Below, in pieces: positions 34,271 to 46,224 of a DNA stretch of 64,000 nucleotides. The notes under the pieces were generated by a model. It searched no databases and was not told the DNA's origin. It was given only the letters and a program-made list of their open reading frames with translations. Source of the stretch: Branchinecta lynchi (taxonomy: Eukaryota; Arthropoda; Branchiopoda; Anostraca; Branchinectidae); the NCBI GenBank assembly GCA_023053575.1, contig JAKZAP010000018.1, positions 16,024,202-16,088,201 on the forward strand, given 5' to 3'. The first letter of the stretch is position 1; each line of letters opens with the position of its first letter. Position numbers and translations under genes: made by a program.

Positions 34271-35084
34271 TGCTGTAGTTGTGTAGAGACAGCCTCAGAA
34301 TAGTATTTTAAGCATGGAAAATGCATGGAAAAAGAATGGAACAAACTAATACTGGACCAGTCAGTCAGGTGAACTGAACAGTGAGGCGACAAAACATTCA
34401 ACAGTATCAAGCAGGGCAGTTAAAAAAAAATAGCTAATGAGTTTACCATAGGAACCCAGAAACAAACTGACTAAGCCAGTATCAGAGAGACATGGATCTG
34501 TGGAAAACTCATGCTTAAATCTACCAAAACTGGTCGCAAAGTTGGAAAATTCCAAGAAATCGCATAGACAGACTAGAAATTACATTTGTTTACCAAAACA
34601 GTTTTTTCAAAGCCACCCAATGTGACACTTGGTAATCCAGTAACAGTGAATCATATATCGTTTGAAAGCCCAGGCTTCACTTTACCTGTTGTAGTTGGCA
34701 GAGTAGCAGAATTCTATTAAACAACACAGAAAACAAAAAAATAAATTTGTTTGCTTTTTCAGAGCCCTACTCACTGAGAAGTACCAAGCCAATAGCAGAG
34801 ATGAATACATGTATTGAAAGCCCAAGCTTCACTCTACCTGTAGTGCTGACACAAGCGCGTAATTCAAGGGACTGACAGAGAAAAACAAAGAAAACACTTT
34901 TTTACTTTAAAAAAATTGGGAATTAGATGAGACTGTTGGTCTGAATTTGAGACTGTTGGTCTCGTTTCCGAGACTGGTGGTTCCCGGCGCCATTTTTCTG
35001 AGACTGGTGGTCCGAAACAGTGAGACTGGTGTGTTCGATTTTCAAAACGGCCGTGAGACTGGTGGACCACATTCCCCACCCTGC
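34270..35084 (-). repeat. Right inverted end of the foldback element
   Basis: Reverse complement of 28543-29335: AGCATGGAAAATGCATGG, GCCCAGGCTTCACTTTACCT, GAGACTGTTGGTC motifs and the terminal CCACATTCCCCACCCTGC. Confidence 0.8.
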
Positions 35085-35961
35085 TTAGAGTCTAACAGAC
35101 CATCATTTTTCTAGATCTTTGTGAAAATGATCTTTCTTCAGTACTGTTAACCGCATTTGCATTAGACTACATTTATCCCTGTCAGCCCTATCTGAGCTGA
35201 CATCAGCTCTTCCCCCCACCATTATGTTCATTGACAACATGATTCAAGTGAGGCTACATAAATCATTCATTGAATGAATAGTAGAAGTTCTCCTATCAGC
35301 CACTGAACGATGAAGATCTACTGTATCTACAATTACATATTGAAGCCTCTGCCCCGTGACAGTAGCTTTCACACTTGTTGACCGAGAGGTTCTATGGAGA
35401 GATGTTATGTGAATTTCTGATCGCCTTCTTAAATGAACAAAGGATGAAATTCTGCATGGAGTTTGGTCTCAAATCTCTGAATTACCCAATTCACTGAAGT
35501 ACTTTCCCTTCTGAAAAGCTAGCAAAAAGGCTCCAGCGCAAGCTAGCTACTACAGTAAAAAACCAATCAAATGGGGTAACCAGAAGTTTGCGAAGAGTTT
35601 TGAACCCTCTTTAGTGACTGTACATAACAAAGCTTAAGCTGATTGTACCGACCTGCCTGGGACCTGCTAGTTCTGTATTTTCCTGTTAGGTAGGCTATGT
35701 GACCCTTCCTGCCAAAGTAAAGAAAAATTGGCCATTTGGCCAATTGGCCATAGATCATTGGCATTGGTACATAGACCATGACAGGCTTCTGGTTACTAAA
35801 AAGATTGATCTATCTTTCTATCTATCTGTATTTCTCCTACCAGTCCAAATTGAACAAGTCAGAGCTTTATTTTGAGAAAATTACCAAACTTTTTAGTGTT
35901 CAGTAATTTTTCAGTACTTAGCAACTGTGCAGTGAATAGTAAAAAAGTGTCAGTGTTAACC
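35085..35961. other. No gene seen
   Basis: Unassigned; a tail-like ATTGATCTATCTTTCTATCTATC lies near 35803 (quoted for orientation; part of it is a (TCTA)n repeat). Confidence 0.4.
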
Positions 35962-36816
35962 CAGTCTAGTACACTAGCCCCTTTTCAGGCATGGTGCTCA
36001 AATGTCTAGCACCATGCCTGGGTGCTAGACGTTCAGGCACTGTACCTTGGGTTTTATGCATGCAGCATGCATGGTGCATGGATTTCAATATACAGTGCAT
36101 GGATGGAAAACACAGTTTCTGTCATCACAACTGAGCACTGTAGCATTCCGCTATGCTTGTGCTTAATCCCACTTCTGATACCATGCAATATTCGTATTAA
36201 TAAGGTTTATTGACCCAGGCTACCTAACTCGGTTCCTTGGTCTTGAAGTACTTCCTCATTCCCCACATTCCCCTGCACTTTACAGGAAGGAAGTACTTCA
36301 AGACCAAGGAACCGAGTTAGGCAGTCTGGGTCAATAAACCTTAAATAGTAATACGAATATTGCAAGCACCAGCCCCTACTACCATGAATTAGAGAAATCA
36401 AATACAAATCCTTATCGAATTTTTCAGAACAAAAAAAAAAGGGCTCAACTGATGATAGAGAAGCAAAACCTAACAGCACCCTATCTATTCTCCATGTAGA
36501 GTGCACCAAGAGCCAATATTCTGGTTGGCTGCTAGGTAGAAAAAGCTGAGGCACAGGACACTTTGCATGCAAAACCCTAGACTATGTAGAAAAGGAAATG
36601 AGGTTTTCACATCTGTCATCAGCCTAGCAATGTTGTTTTTGTTATGAAAAATTTGATAAGGATTGTCTTTGATTTCTCTAATTCATGGTAGGAATTTCAG
36701 CCCTGTCCGTGCTGGTGCTCAGCTGTGGTGCTTGAATCAGGCTTGAATGTCTAGCACCCAGGCCTGGTCCTATACATTTCATCACCGTGCCTGAAAATGG
36801 CTAGTGTACTAGACTG
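35962..36816. mobile_element. hAT-type foldback MITE, copy 2, with nested hairpin
   Basis: The same CAGTCTAGTACACTAGCC ends as copy 1, flanked by 8-bp duplications TGTTAACC (35954-35961 and 36817-36824). The internal sequence matches copy 1 except for the foldback inserted at about 36139-36367. Confidence 0.92.
36184..36363. mobile_element. Nested hairpin element
   Basis: Arms of about 72-76 bp: TGCAATATTCGTATTA...CTTGAAGTACTTCCT (36184-36255) and its reverse complement (36288-36363), separated by ~32 bp. It interrupts hAT copy 2 between GAGCAC and CAGC, where copy 1 is continuous; AGCAC flanks both sides. About 45 bp left of the arm (36139-36183) is also extra and unexplained. Confidence 0.8.
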
Positions 36817-39539
36817 TGTTAACCCCTGTGGTTTTAACTAAGAGTTTTGTTCTGAAAAAGACAAGAACTGTCAAGATCAAGAACTTGCCGACTGTCACAA
36901 ATGGACTCAAGAAAATAGATGAAAAGAAATAGATATACAAAATATAGCTGCATTTGTTGTCCAGTGACTGCTTTTGGTACATTCACCATTGACTGCTCCC
37001 TGATCTTATGACCAGTTTTCAGACCAACCAGTATTTGGTTAGTGCTCACCGGTGTCGAGTAGCCAGAACCTGTTCAGTAGGCAGGTTCTAGTGAGGTCAC
37101 CACTGACACCAAAAACACGCAATAGGAAAAGAACTGAACACCGGTGAGGAGAAACCAGAGAAAGCTTAGCTTATTTAAATAAACAAGAAACATGCCTTCA
37201 TAACAATTTGAATTTTATTGTGTTGTCACGGTGAAATAAAATACTAGACTTGAAAATACACAGAAAACGAAAACCAATTTCTGAACAATTTCTTGGGTAT
37301 TTTAGTCACGATTTGGGAATTGTTTTTCACCTATATACAGATACTTTTCAAGTTTTTAGAAGAGATAAGGAATTAAAAAATAGAAAAATTAAAGATTCTT
37401 TGATTACGGCCTTTAGTATCAGACTCTCGAAAGTCAAATTTTCGACGCTCGTGCGAATTCACAGTGACCCCTGTAGCTTGTCGGCAAGCAAGAAAAAAGA
37501 AATAAAAAAATATACTGATGTTGCAGACTCAGAAAATCTTCCATATTTTATTCCTAAAGCAGGTGAGTCTAATATTTCTTCATGCTACCACTGCATATGT
37601 TTTGAATCCAGAGGAAAAAACAAACCACCTGCTTTTTTTTGACTGTCAACGCAGTTTTTAAATGCCATTTGAATTTGAAATAATAAAGAGCTTAATCTTT
37701 TCTGAGAGCTGAGTTTCTTAGCTTTCTTTTGAATGAGAAATAACGTCAAACTCTCCTGTTATTTTAACACTAACCTAGCAAGGTCAAGGAACAACAAATT
37801 TGGAAAAGTTATACAAAATTCTGCATAGGACATTAAAGTAGATGACTTGAATCTATATTGATAACAATTTTGGATAGCCGGTAAACAGCTGAATCCAAAA
37901 ATGTAATCACCTTTGTGATAACTGTCATATCTATTTTTGAGGATTTTTTTTCGCTGCAGTGCTGAAAAAATTTCAATCTGGCTTCAGGAACCTACAGATC
38001 CCACAAGCAAGAATAATATGTCACTTTGGAGGGCCTGTTATGTATCAGTGTTGACACCAATTTTCAGCTCAGGATCTTCTTTTTTTTTTATTGTTACAGT
38101 TTATTTTCTTCCAATTTTACATCTTTTCATGTCTTGGAGTGCCCTAACTAGGTATAATGAGGAAAATGTACAAAAAAGGAAATAAGTCGACAGGGGAATG
38201 CTGTCTGATGCCCTTAAAGCTCTGAATGATGGTATTTTATACCATGAGATAGTTTGGAATTCTGAAAACTACAGTATTTTGACATACATAAGGTCACAAA
38301 TAAAATTAAGAAGTTTGAAAAATGGGGATGCACCCAATCATTGATGAAGTAGATGAACTTGACCTTGTTTAAAGGATTATAATGTGTGGTGAATGTGGCT
38401 ATCCTATGATATCATTTGACCTGGGATGCTTCATAAAATATCATATAGACACAATAGTTCATTCTTCGAACATATGCATATTCAATTTCCTAGGAACAGA
38501 GTATGCAAAAAATTTCCTAATGTCATAAAAATAGGCTTTCAGCTAGAATAGCATATTATTACAGTCTATTAGTCGAGTCTTGAGACATGAATAGTCTGGT
38601 AATTTATCTGAAGTCCATTGTGTACAAGTGCCTTTTATTACAAGTCTTAAAGCACAACTGTTACTAGAAAAGATCTTTTCCCTATAAAATAGATCCGAAA
38701 AAAAACTTTCCTAAAATACTATTATTTTCCACCTGAAACTAGCGATGCTCTTGTCAGCACTTGGCAATAATATCAAGTCTTCCTGCTCTCCGGCGTGGTG
38801 GCTGGGCGCAAAAGATTTTAAAACTTAATGTGCCTTTGTTAAAAGTGGGAATGCAAAGCAACTAAAAGAAGTAATAAACAGAAGATTATCACATCCTTAT
38901 GTGGAAAAGAGTTGGCTGCAGACAGGGAAGATTCCAGCAAACTTTTCGTTGGGTGGTGGGAAAACTCGGCAAGGCCGAAAAGCACTAAAAATCCATAGTT
39001 ACGAAACCAAACAATGGAGGAAGGTGGGGATTTTAGAAGCTGAATGAGCCATAGGGTACCATATAGCCACAGGGAATACCGTATGTCAAACACTAGATAT
39101 CCCCAACATTTGGCATGGGTATCCAAAAATCAGGGGTTTGTGGTAGAGTATTCCTTCTTAAGATTATTCACTTTGAGAAGCATTTCTGCAGTGACAGTAG
39201 CAAAGTTTGTATTTAGCAGTTGGCCATTGTGGTTGGTTGTATAAGGTTCCCATACGTTGTAAGCTATATAGTATAGTACAGTACATAGTATTCATAGTAT
39301 GTGCAAGGTTCCCAAGCTTCTACTACATTGGTGAAGGTTGCATATTTCCAGTTCTGCATTCTTTCTTAAATTGTTAATGACCAGGATGCCCCATTCGTTA
39401 AGTTAGCCTACAGGAGAAGTACCCAACCTCGAATGTTCACAACTTAAAAATTGGCCTCCAGAATGTTAAAAAAGAATACCTACTGTCCTAACTTGCCCTA
39501 TGTCATTAGTTTTTAATTCTAGACAGTTAGGAACTAGTT
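36817..39539. other. No gene supported
   Basis: Frames at 37250-37642 (130 codons, lysine/serine-rich) and 38839-39126 show no domain I recognise and no clear splice context. A short inverted repeat with AACCTG...CAGGTT lies near 37068-37090. Otherwise AT-rich unassigned sequence. Confidence 0.4.
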
Positions 39540-40505
39540 ACAAGACAAAGTTTTTGATGGGATCCCAAAAATTTGATATTTGATCCAAACAATTGGTTCT
39601 TGTCTTCGCCAGACTCCTTGAACATTTTTGCTATTAAAAATAGATTAATCCCAAGTAGCTAATCATCTGAGAAAACTATGTTCAGGTATGGATTCAGCAT
39701 GTGTGTATACCCTACAAGTCTGATCGACTTAGTCCAGCAAAAAAAGTAAAGCTCAAAAACGAATTTAGCGTATCTCCTAACTAATCTAACATCTAATCAA
39801 CTTCAAATAGCTAATCATCTAAGAAGACCAAGTTCAGGTATGGATTCAGCATGTGTGTTTGCCCCTATCACTCATATCTGTTTTGACGGAACTGATCAAA
39901 ACTTCCTGCCTTACTTCTGCCAAATTTCTGGTTTCGTCCGAATTCCGGAACTAGTTGTCCGGCAATAAAAATAGGCTCGAAAACGAATTCAGCCTATTTC
40001 CTTGCCTCTCTCTCGAACATCCTCAAATAAAACTTCAACTCAAAACAACTTTTCCGGTTTCAGCCGGATTCGGGGTGGAATATATATCCGAGTAAAAACG
40101 ATTGCCATCTATGTATTCAGCATCTCTTTTACCCCTAAATCGGACATCTAATCAACTACAAATAAAAATGTTGTTTTTAACAAATATTCTGGTTTTGTCC
40201 TATTTGTCCTGGTAGAAAATTATTTTCACATAAGCATTCAGTATGTCTTCTTACTCTTTAATTGACTATCTCATTAGTTGTGTAAAAATGTTTTGTTTGC
40301 CCCTTAATATGAACCCGTTCGCCCACGCCTAAATGTGGGGCTACAGATCCCATCTACGAACTCGACCTTTCAATTGACTCAAAGAATCCTCACAATAAGT
40401 TTCATCAAAGTATCTCATTCCCTTCTAGAGTTATTGTGCTCGCAGATGGATGGACAGACCGACAACTTTTGCGATGTCATAGGTATCCCTCTACTTACGT
40501 TTTAG
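39540..40505 (-). repeat. Family A element, copy A6
   Basis: Right end at 39541 (ACAAGACAAAG...GATGGGATCCCAAAAATT, quoted in parts). Diverged ~135-bp units follow, then GGGGCTACAG..., GACAACTTTTGCGATGTCAT and TTACGTTTTAGGATTCC at the left end. Head-to-head with A7. Confidence 0.82.
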
Positions 40506-40624
40506 GATTCCATAAACTGCAAAGAAATTTCCTTTTACAATTTTTAGGTTATGTACATTCATCTCTTCCATGTTTACCAGAAGTCCGTCGATCTTTGTGT
40601 AAAGGTTGATCTTCTTGCCCTTTT

Positions 40625-42005
40625 TGGGATCCCAAAACGTAAGTGGAGGGATACATATGACATCGCAGAAGTTGTCCATCTGTCTGTGAGCACAATAACT
40701 CTCGCAGGGAATGAGATATTTTGATGAAACTTGGTGTGAAGATTCTGTGGGTCGAGGGTAAGAACAAATTCGTAGATGGGCTCTGTAGCCCTACATTTAG
40801 GGGTGGGGGAGGGGGTTTCAAATTGAGGAGAAAAAAAAATATTTTTTAAAAGCTATTGAGATTGTTGATTTAGAGGTAAGTAGACATGCCGAATCCGAAT
40901 TTGAAAGTTATTTTCTTGCCGGACAAGTTGTTCACCCGGGATCCGCTGAAAACTGGTCACAAAATTCGTCCACCAATTTTCGGCTATAGCCATCCCTACC
41001 CCTTTATTCTCAAATCATCATAGCTCTGCGTGCGTGGATGCCGACATTCATTTGTTTATTCTATGGACGTCGGAGAGACCTATTGTAATTGAAGGTTGAA
41101 GGGGTATTGAACGGGTTGATATATAATGTTCAAAGTAGGAAATGATGTTAATCTAGCGAGGATGTTGTTCAATGAGGATTCACTGGCAAAGTACAGGTCA
41201 AGGTCGTAGATGGGTCCTTTAGCCCTCTCTTTAGAGGCAGAGGAGGGATTTCGAATTTACGGTAAAAACATGTGTGTTTTATAGTAGTAGTAGTAGTAGT
41301 ATTTAATTACAACAAACATAGATAAAAATCACGGACCAGTGCACATGCCTGGTGGCATACTTTAGCACTGACAATGTTGCACAACGAAAATAAAATAAAA
41401 AGCCGTCTTCTAACTACATTTTGACATCAACAAAAAGAGAACAAAAACAAAAGAAATTGCTCAACTACGCGTCGTAAAATATTTTTTCAGTAATTTTAGA
41501 AACTGTCGCTTATTGCTACATTCTCGCACTGATACTGGAATTGAGTTCCAGATTTTTGGCCCAGTGTGACGGATGCTGAAACTCGCTCTTGACGTAGGGC
41601 GAAATTCGCACGAAAAATCTGAACGATGAGTGGTTGGATAATTATGAAATTGGGAATTAGTTGGAAAAATACCAGAGATATTTTATATAAGCTAATAAAA
41701 TATTCATTGACGGGGTAAGGAGGTCTGCTGAATCAATATCTGAACTTAGTTTTCTTGCTGGACAAATGTTGCATCTTGAGTTCGGCTGAAACTGGAAATG
41801 TGAATGAAGCTCAAAGTTGTTTCTGAAATAGATTAGAGATTCAGTATCGGGGCAATGAGACATGCGGAATCCATTTTTGAAGTTTATTTTAACGGTAAAA
41901 ATGTTCAAGGAATCTGACGAAAACTGAAAACCCAATTATTTGAATCAAATATTTGATTTGTGTGATCATATCCCATCGAAACTTTTGGTCTTGTTCTTTC
42001 AGCAG
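40625..42005 (+). repeat. Family A element, copy A7 with nested retroelement end
   Basis: Left end TTTTTGGGATCCCAAAACGT, AGTGGAGGGATACATATGAC, a short TCTGTCTG tract, GATGAAACTTGGTGTGAAG and GGGGTGGGGGAGGGGG, then degenerate units. Right end near 41990 (CCCATCGAAACTTTTGGTCT). Confidence 0.82.
41284..41680 (-). mobile_element. 5'-truncated non-LTR retrotransposon end nested in A7
   Basis: The minus strand encodes RSDFSCEFRPTSRASFSIRH, then GPKIWNSIPVSVRECS and FLKLLKKYF before a stop, the standard C-terminus of CR1/L2-like reverse transcriptases. A ~200-bp 3' untranslated part ends in (TAC)n. Flanked by TTTTATA duplications (41277-41283 and 41681-41687). Confidence 0.88.
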
Positions 42006-43807
42006 TTGGTGGAAATTAATGACTTCTGGGCTCAAGATTATTTTTCGGCCAAGAAGAATAGTTTTGTTTTCCATCCAGTTTTTGATGAATCATCCTATTG
42101 CTGATGAATTCTTTCTTGCCTTCTCTAGCTTTATAATTTTTGGCTAAATAAACTGATTGGAAGACAGTTGAATGCTCCCAGCTTTCATGGTTAGTAGAGG
42201 TGTATCATGTGTTGTATCATGTGTTGACATTTGCACTTGGGTATACTGTGGTAGATTGTGTTTGGTTATGCAGTCACAGTTAGATAGAATCTGTGGCTGT
42301 CAGTACACAGATGTAAAATAGATGACTCTTAAATTACAAGGTCCATGTGTAAACTTCTAACCTAGAAATAGGTCACTAGCCTCTTACCTTTGGGGGGGGG
42401 GGGGGTCCAGTTTTGCTGATTGAACTTGGTAATGTATTGACAAAACGCACTGTTCCTACGTCACAGTGGATTTAAATTGGCCTTTTTCCTCACGAAGTTT
42501 AATTACTCATCATACAAATTCTAGTATTTAATGTGGTTGAGCCCTCCGAGAATTCCAAGCCAGCGATTAAATGAAGTGCAGGTCTTCTAAGCAAGGTATT
42601 CGTAAATCTGTTCATCAAAAAAGTTGTGGCCATCCAGGGTAAAGTAGACAGAGAGTAGATTCGTTCTGAATTTACAGTAAAAACAGAGGTGTCATTTGTC
42701 GGTAGGGGGGGGGGGGGGAGCTATAGAGGAAATACAGAAAAATCAGTTTCTCATCAGAATTGTGACATGTGGTTTCATCACATCAGTCGACCAAGGTTAC
42801 TCATGAAAACTTAACCCTTTTTAATCCGAGATAATGACCCATTTTTCGAAGTTCGAATGTGTTCACAGCGCGTTTGAGCCTGGGTCAGTTGTTTGTGTGT
42901 CTGAAGTCTGGATTTTAAGAAGAGAGACATTACCTGTGTAACACTGCATCGAGTATCATTTTATGATTTTTTCCTGGATAGCAAAGGGCCTCCTTGGTAA
43001 TTCCAGTGTGGGAACCACCCCAAAGGTGCACACAATAAAAGTAAAAGAAGGGGAGAGGGTCAGCAAACACTCAGTGCCTTTTCTGCTTAACCCCAGATTG
43101 TTTATTTTGTAAAACAGTAAGAGAAGTTTTAAATCTATGTCTAACGTGGGTTGCAGCAAAGGGTACTCTGTTTCACTTTTGTTTCGATGGTCATTTTATT
43201 TGGAAAGGGTTGAGCTGAAGCACCGTCATGTACCAGTTTTCAGTTAAATGTCTCACACTGTTTGAGATGTATAGTGACCAAACACTATGAGTGATCTATG
43301 ATAGGTGGTCCTTCCTTTCATTTCTGATCCAAAAAGGCACTCTGACGATAAAGAATTCAAAAATTTCAACTGCGGCGTCTTTTTTAGTTTGTTGTGTGTA
43401 ATTTTGTTTGAGGTTTCGGCTAGTTAGTTTTGTTGCAAGACAAGCAGATTTTAAAAGATTCGCCTGCGGCGCTCGTTGCCATTCCGTTTATACACGTTCG
43501 TTAGAAGCTGCTGCGATGGCTTCGCTCTCCAGCGAGTTCCTTTATTAGGGATGACCTTTACCTTTCACTAACTGGTTAGTTTTCCGGATGTGGTGCGGTA
43601 CGTTTTATTGTCTATAGTTTCTAAACCCTTTAACTCTTCGGCCATGCCAGATTTCTGACAAGTATATTTTGCAGGATTCACCCCCCCCCCCCTCCGCTTC
43701 CCAAGCACTTTAAAACACCCCTGCGTCACGGGGCCCGGCAGGGGGCCTGGGACTACGCTGCTGCCCTCCCACCCCCCTTCGATATCAGCGAAATGACGCC
43801 TCTGAGT
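42006..43807. other. No gene seen; several G/C homopolymer runs
   Basis: G-runs at about 42392-42404 and 42704-42718 and a C-run at 43681-43692. Frames of up to 113 codons lack recognisable domains. Confidence 0.4.
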
Positions 43808-44978
43808 AAACAAGACCAAAGGTCTCGATGGGATCCCAAAAAATCTAATGTTTGGTTCAGACAATCGAGTTTTGTCTTCGCCAGATCCAGTCTTGGACAG
43901 GCTAATCATCAGAGAAAACCAAGTTCAGATATACCTCTATAAGCCATATCTATTTTGACGATACTGACTGAGACTTCCTGCCGATTTCCGAGCGAACTAC
44001 TAGTCCAGCAAAAAAAAAATACAGAAACAAAACCAGCGTATCTCCTTATCCCTATAAAGAACATCAATCAACTTTGAATAAAAGTTTGACTTAAAAAAAA
44101 TCCGGTTACAACCGGATTCCGAAATAATTATATGTCCGGGTAAAAAACCATTGTCATATACCGACTCAGCCTCTCTTCTTACCCATTAATCTGTCATCTA
44201 ATCGAACTTTTGCTTTTAACAAATTTTCCGGGTTTGGCCGGATTTCGGGAGAACTAGTTGTCTGGCGAGAAAATGGTTTTCACTATCATGTTCGGCATTT
44301 CTTTTTACCCATAAATCACACATTTAATCAACTTCATATTAAACTTTTACTTTTAACCAACTTTCCGATTTTCGCCGGATTCCGGGCGAACTACATGTCC
44401 GGGTAGAAAATTGTTTTCGCATAAGTGTTCAGCATGTCTTCTTGCCCTAAATCGAACATCTAATCAACTTGAAAAAAACTTTTAATTTTAACAAACTTCC
44501 CGGTTTCGGCCGGATTCCGGGCGAACTACTTGTCCGTCGAGAAAATGGTTTTCACCATCGTCTTCAGCATGTCTTCCTACCCCTAAATCAAACATCTAAT
44601 CAACTTCAAATAAAACTTTTACTTTTAACAAACTTTCCGGCTTTGGCCGGATTCCGGGCGAACTACTCTCCCGATGACAAAATGGTTTTCACCATCGTGC
44701 TCAGCATCGCTTCTTACCCCATTATCGACTATCACATTAGCTGTTTCAAAATGTTTTGTTTGCCCCTTAATTTGAACCCCCTCACCCACCCCTAAATGTA
44801 GGGCTACAAAACCCATCTACGAACCTGACTGGTCCGACGACCCAACGAATCCTCACACCAGGTTTCATCAAAATATCTCATTCCCTTCGAGAGTTATCGT
44901 GCTTACAGACGGACGGACGGACAACTTTTGCGATGTCATAGGTATCCCTCCACTTACGTTTTGGGATCCCCAAAACTG
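43808..44978 (-). repeat. Family A element, near-complete copy A8
   Basis: Right end at 43809 (ACAAGACCAAAGGTCTCGAT then GGGATCCC), seven or so ~110-140 bp units, GGGTGAGGGGG-type block, a (GACG)n tract and TTACGTTTTGGGATCC at the left end (44956-44970). Well preserved. Confidence 0.88.
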
Positions 44979-45489
44979 GAGATTTCACGTCAAAAGACGC
45001 CTATAGTGGAGTTCTGCGATGATCAAGCCCATCATTTCCCCAGCGAGTTTATTAATCACATAGAAAAGTGACCAACAACAAAATACCTATCCCGATTTGC
45101 CGACAAGGCTTTTTCTGATCATCAGCTTGCATCCATATCAACCAAAAAGGGCAGTTTGTGGGCGCTTGACAGAGGTTATTTCTTGTATGTTTAAACAAAA
45201 CAAAAAAAATCTTTTTGCCAACAAGACTTGAACTAATATGGTTATAGTTCTAACTAAAACCTGGAATAAAGAGAGAGAGAGTGTAATATCTATCCATGCT
45301 AGGGCAAACTGAGTCTGTTTGGGGCTCATGGGCACTGGTTGCCTGACGATGCGTTCACGTCTGCTCTATGTGTGGGGACATGATAAAGATGCCGCATATC
45401 TGGTGTGTACATTTAGTGGGTTGGGTGAGTTGAGGCTGAGGCATGAGATATTTGGAGAGAACGTGTATGATGAGAATGACAAGGATTGA
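44979..45489. other. No gene seen
   Basis: Unassigned sequence. Confidence 0.4.
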
Positions 45490-45775
45490 GTGTTTTTTTT
45501 TTCAATCAATCAATCATTCATTCAAGTTTAATCCGAATAGCTAACAGCTAGAAAAGGAATACAAATTTACAAAATACACAGACACACAAGAAACAAATTA
45601 ACTAATTCACTTACAAGAAATTACCAGAAATAAATGATGGTATGAAACTACGTAAAAATTGAGCAGAAGAATTAGCGGGATATGGGGAAAACTGATTGCC
45701 AGTATTCCTCTCGGACCTACGCACGGAAGACGGGAGAGGAGGGGGGAATAGATGGGCCATCTGGGGACAATACGT
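45490..45775 (-). mobile_element. 3' end of the same retrotransposon family as 8900-9755
   Basis: On the minus strand it carries CCAGATGGCCCATCTATTCC, the TTTTTACGTAGTTTCAT block, CTAGCTGTTAGCTATTCGGA and a TGATTGATTG tail, matching 9481-9745 almost throughout. Only untranslated and last coding bases remain. Confidence 0.85.
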
Positions 45776-46014
45776 TATCTTATTATCGTTATTTTGTGGT
45801 TATTAAGGGTTTTGGAGGATTACTCAAGCTGACAGTGAAGCATCGAGAACATTTTCTGTAAGATACCATTGTTTGATGTTGGCTTGTTGGAGGCCCATTT
45901 GTTATAGTTTTTTTTTCCATGGCCCTTGGGCTGTTCTAGCAGTAAGTGTCATATCATATAGTTCACCTATGATTAACTATTTTAGTGCTGTTGTCATCTG
46001 TTTTTTTCTTCTAG

Positions 46015-46224
46015 GGAAAAAAGTCAGCCTGCCTGAGATGTTTCTCGAACAGTTCCAGGCGTCTCCAGACGGAGTACACCACTGATCCTATTGACCCGTC
46101 CGAGCCAACGTTTGACAAAATCCTTATTGCAAACAGAGGTGAAATAGCATGTCGAGTTATCAGAACTGCGAAGCGCATGGGGATCAAGACTGTGGCAGTC
46201 CACTCCATCGCTGATGCTGCTGCA
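46015..46224 (+). CDS. PCCA: Propionyl-CoA carboxylase alpha subunit, exon with start of biotin carboxylase domain
   Basis: A 70-codon exon, phase 0 at both ends, after a T-rich acceptor (TTTTTTTCTTCTAG) and before donor GTAAGT. The first ~30 residues ([16 protein letters not shown]...) have the basic/serine character of a mitochondrial leader and its processing region. Then comes [20 protein letters not shown] and [10 protein letters not shown], the opening strand-loop of the biotin carboxylase fold, close to animal PCCA. The enzyme carboxylates propionyl-CoA to methylmalonyl-CoA in the mitochondrial matrix, using ATP, bicarbonate and biotin; this domain does the ATP-dependent biotin carboxylation. 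The initiator exon upstream was not identified. Confidence 0.95.

Larger units (their letters stand above)
28543..35084. mobile_element. 6.5-kb foldback element with long inverted ends
   Basis: The ends GCAGGGTGGGGAATGTGGTC and its exact reverse complement are followed inward by an array of ACCAxCAGTCTC motifs and by further inverted homology covering nearly 0.8 kb. The flanks can be read as a TTA duplication (PIF/Harbinger-like, TIR starting G) or as a 5-bp CTTAG duplication (TIR starting CAGGG). Inside are tandem units in plus orientation on the left (29334-30505) and inverted on the right (31860-34270), with a ~1.3 kb centre between. No transposase-like frame is present, so it is non-autonomous. 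Confidence 0.82.

Noticed and set aside
28543..35084. CRISPR-like array from the spaced CAGTCTC motifs
   Set aside because: Eukaryotic context, short degenerate motifs, mirrored at both transposon ends; spacers are not unique sequences of equal length.
37250..37642. 130-codon frame, lysine-rich, with a CYHC motif
   Set aside because: No recognised domain, splice context or repeat support; kept only as unassigned.
44469..44795. 108-codon frame with repeated PGFGRIPGELLVRRENGFHH-type peptides, also at 16216-16626 and 18228-18659
   Set aside because: Each comes from the ~135-bp family A unit, whose length is a multiple of three in some copies; it is not kept open across copies.
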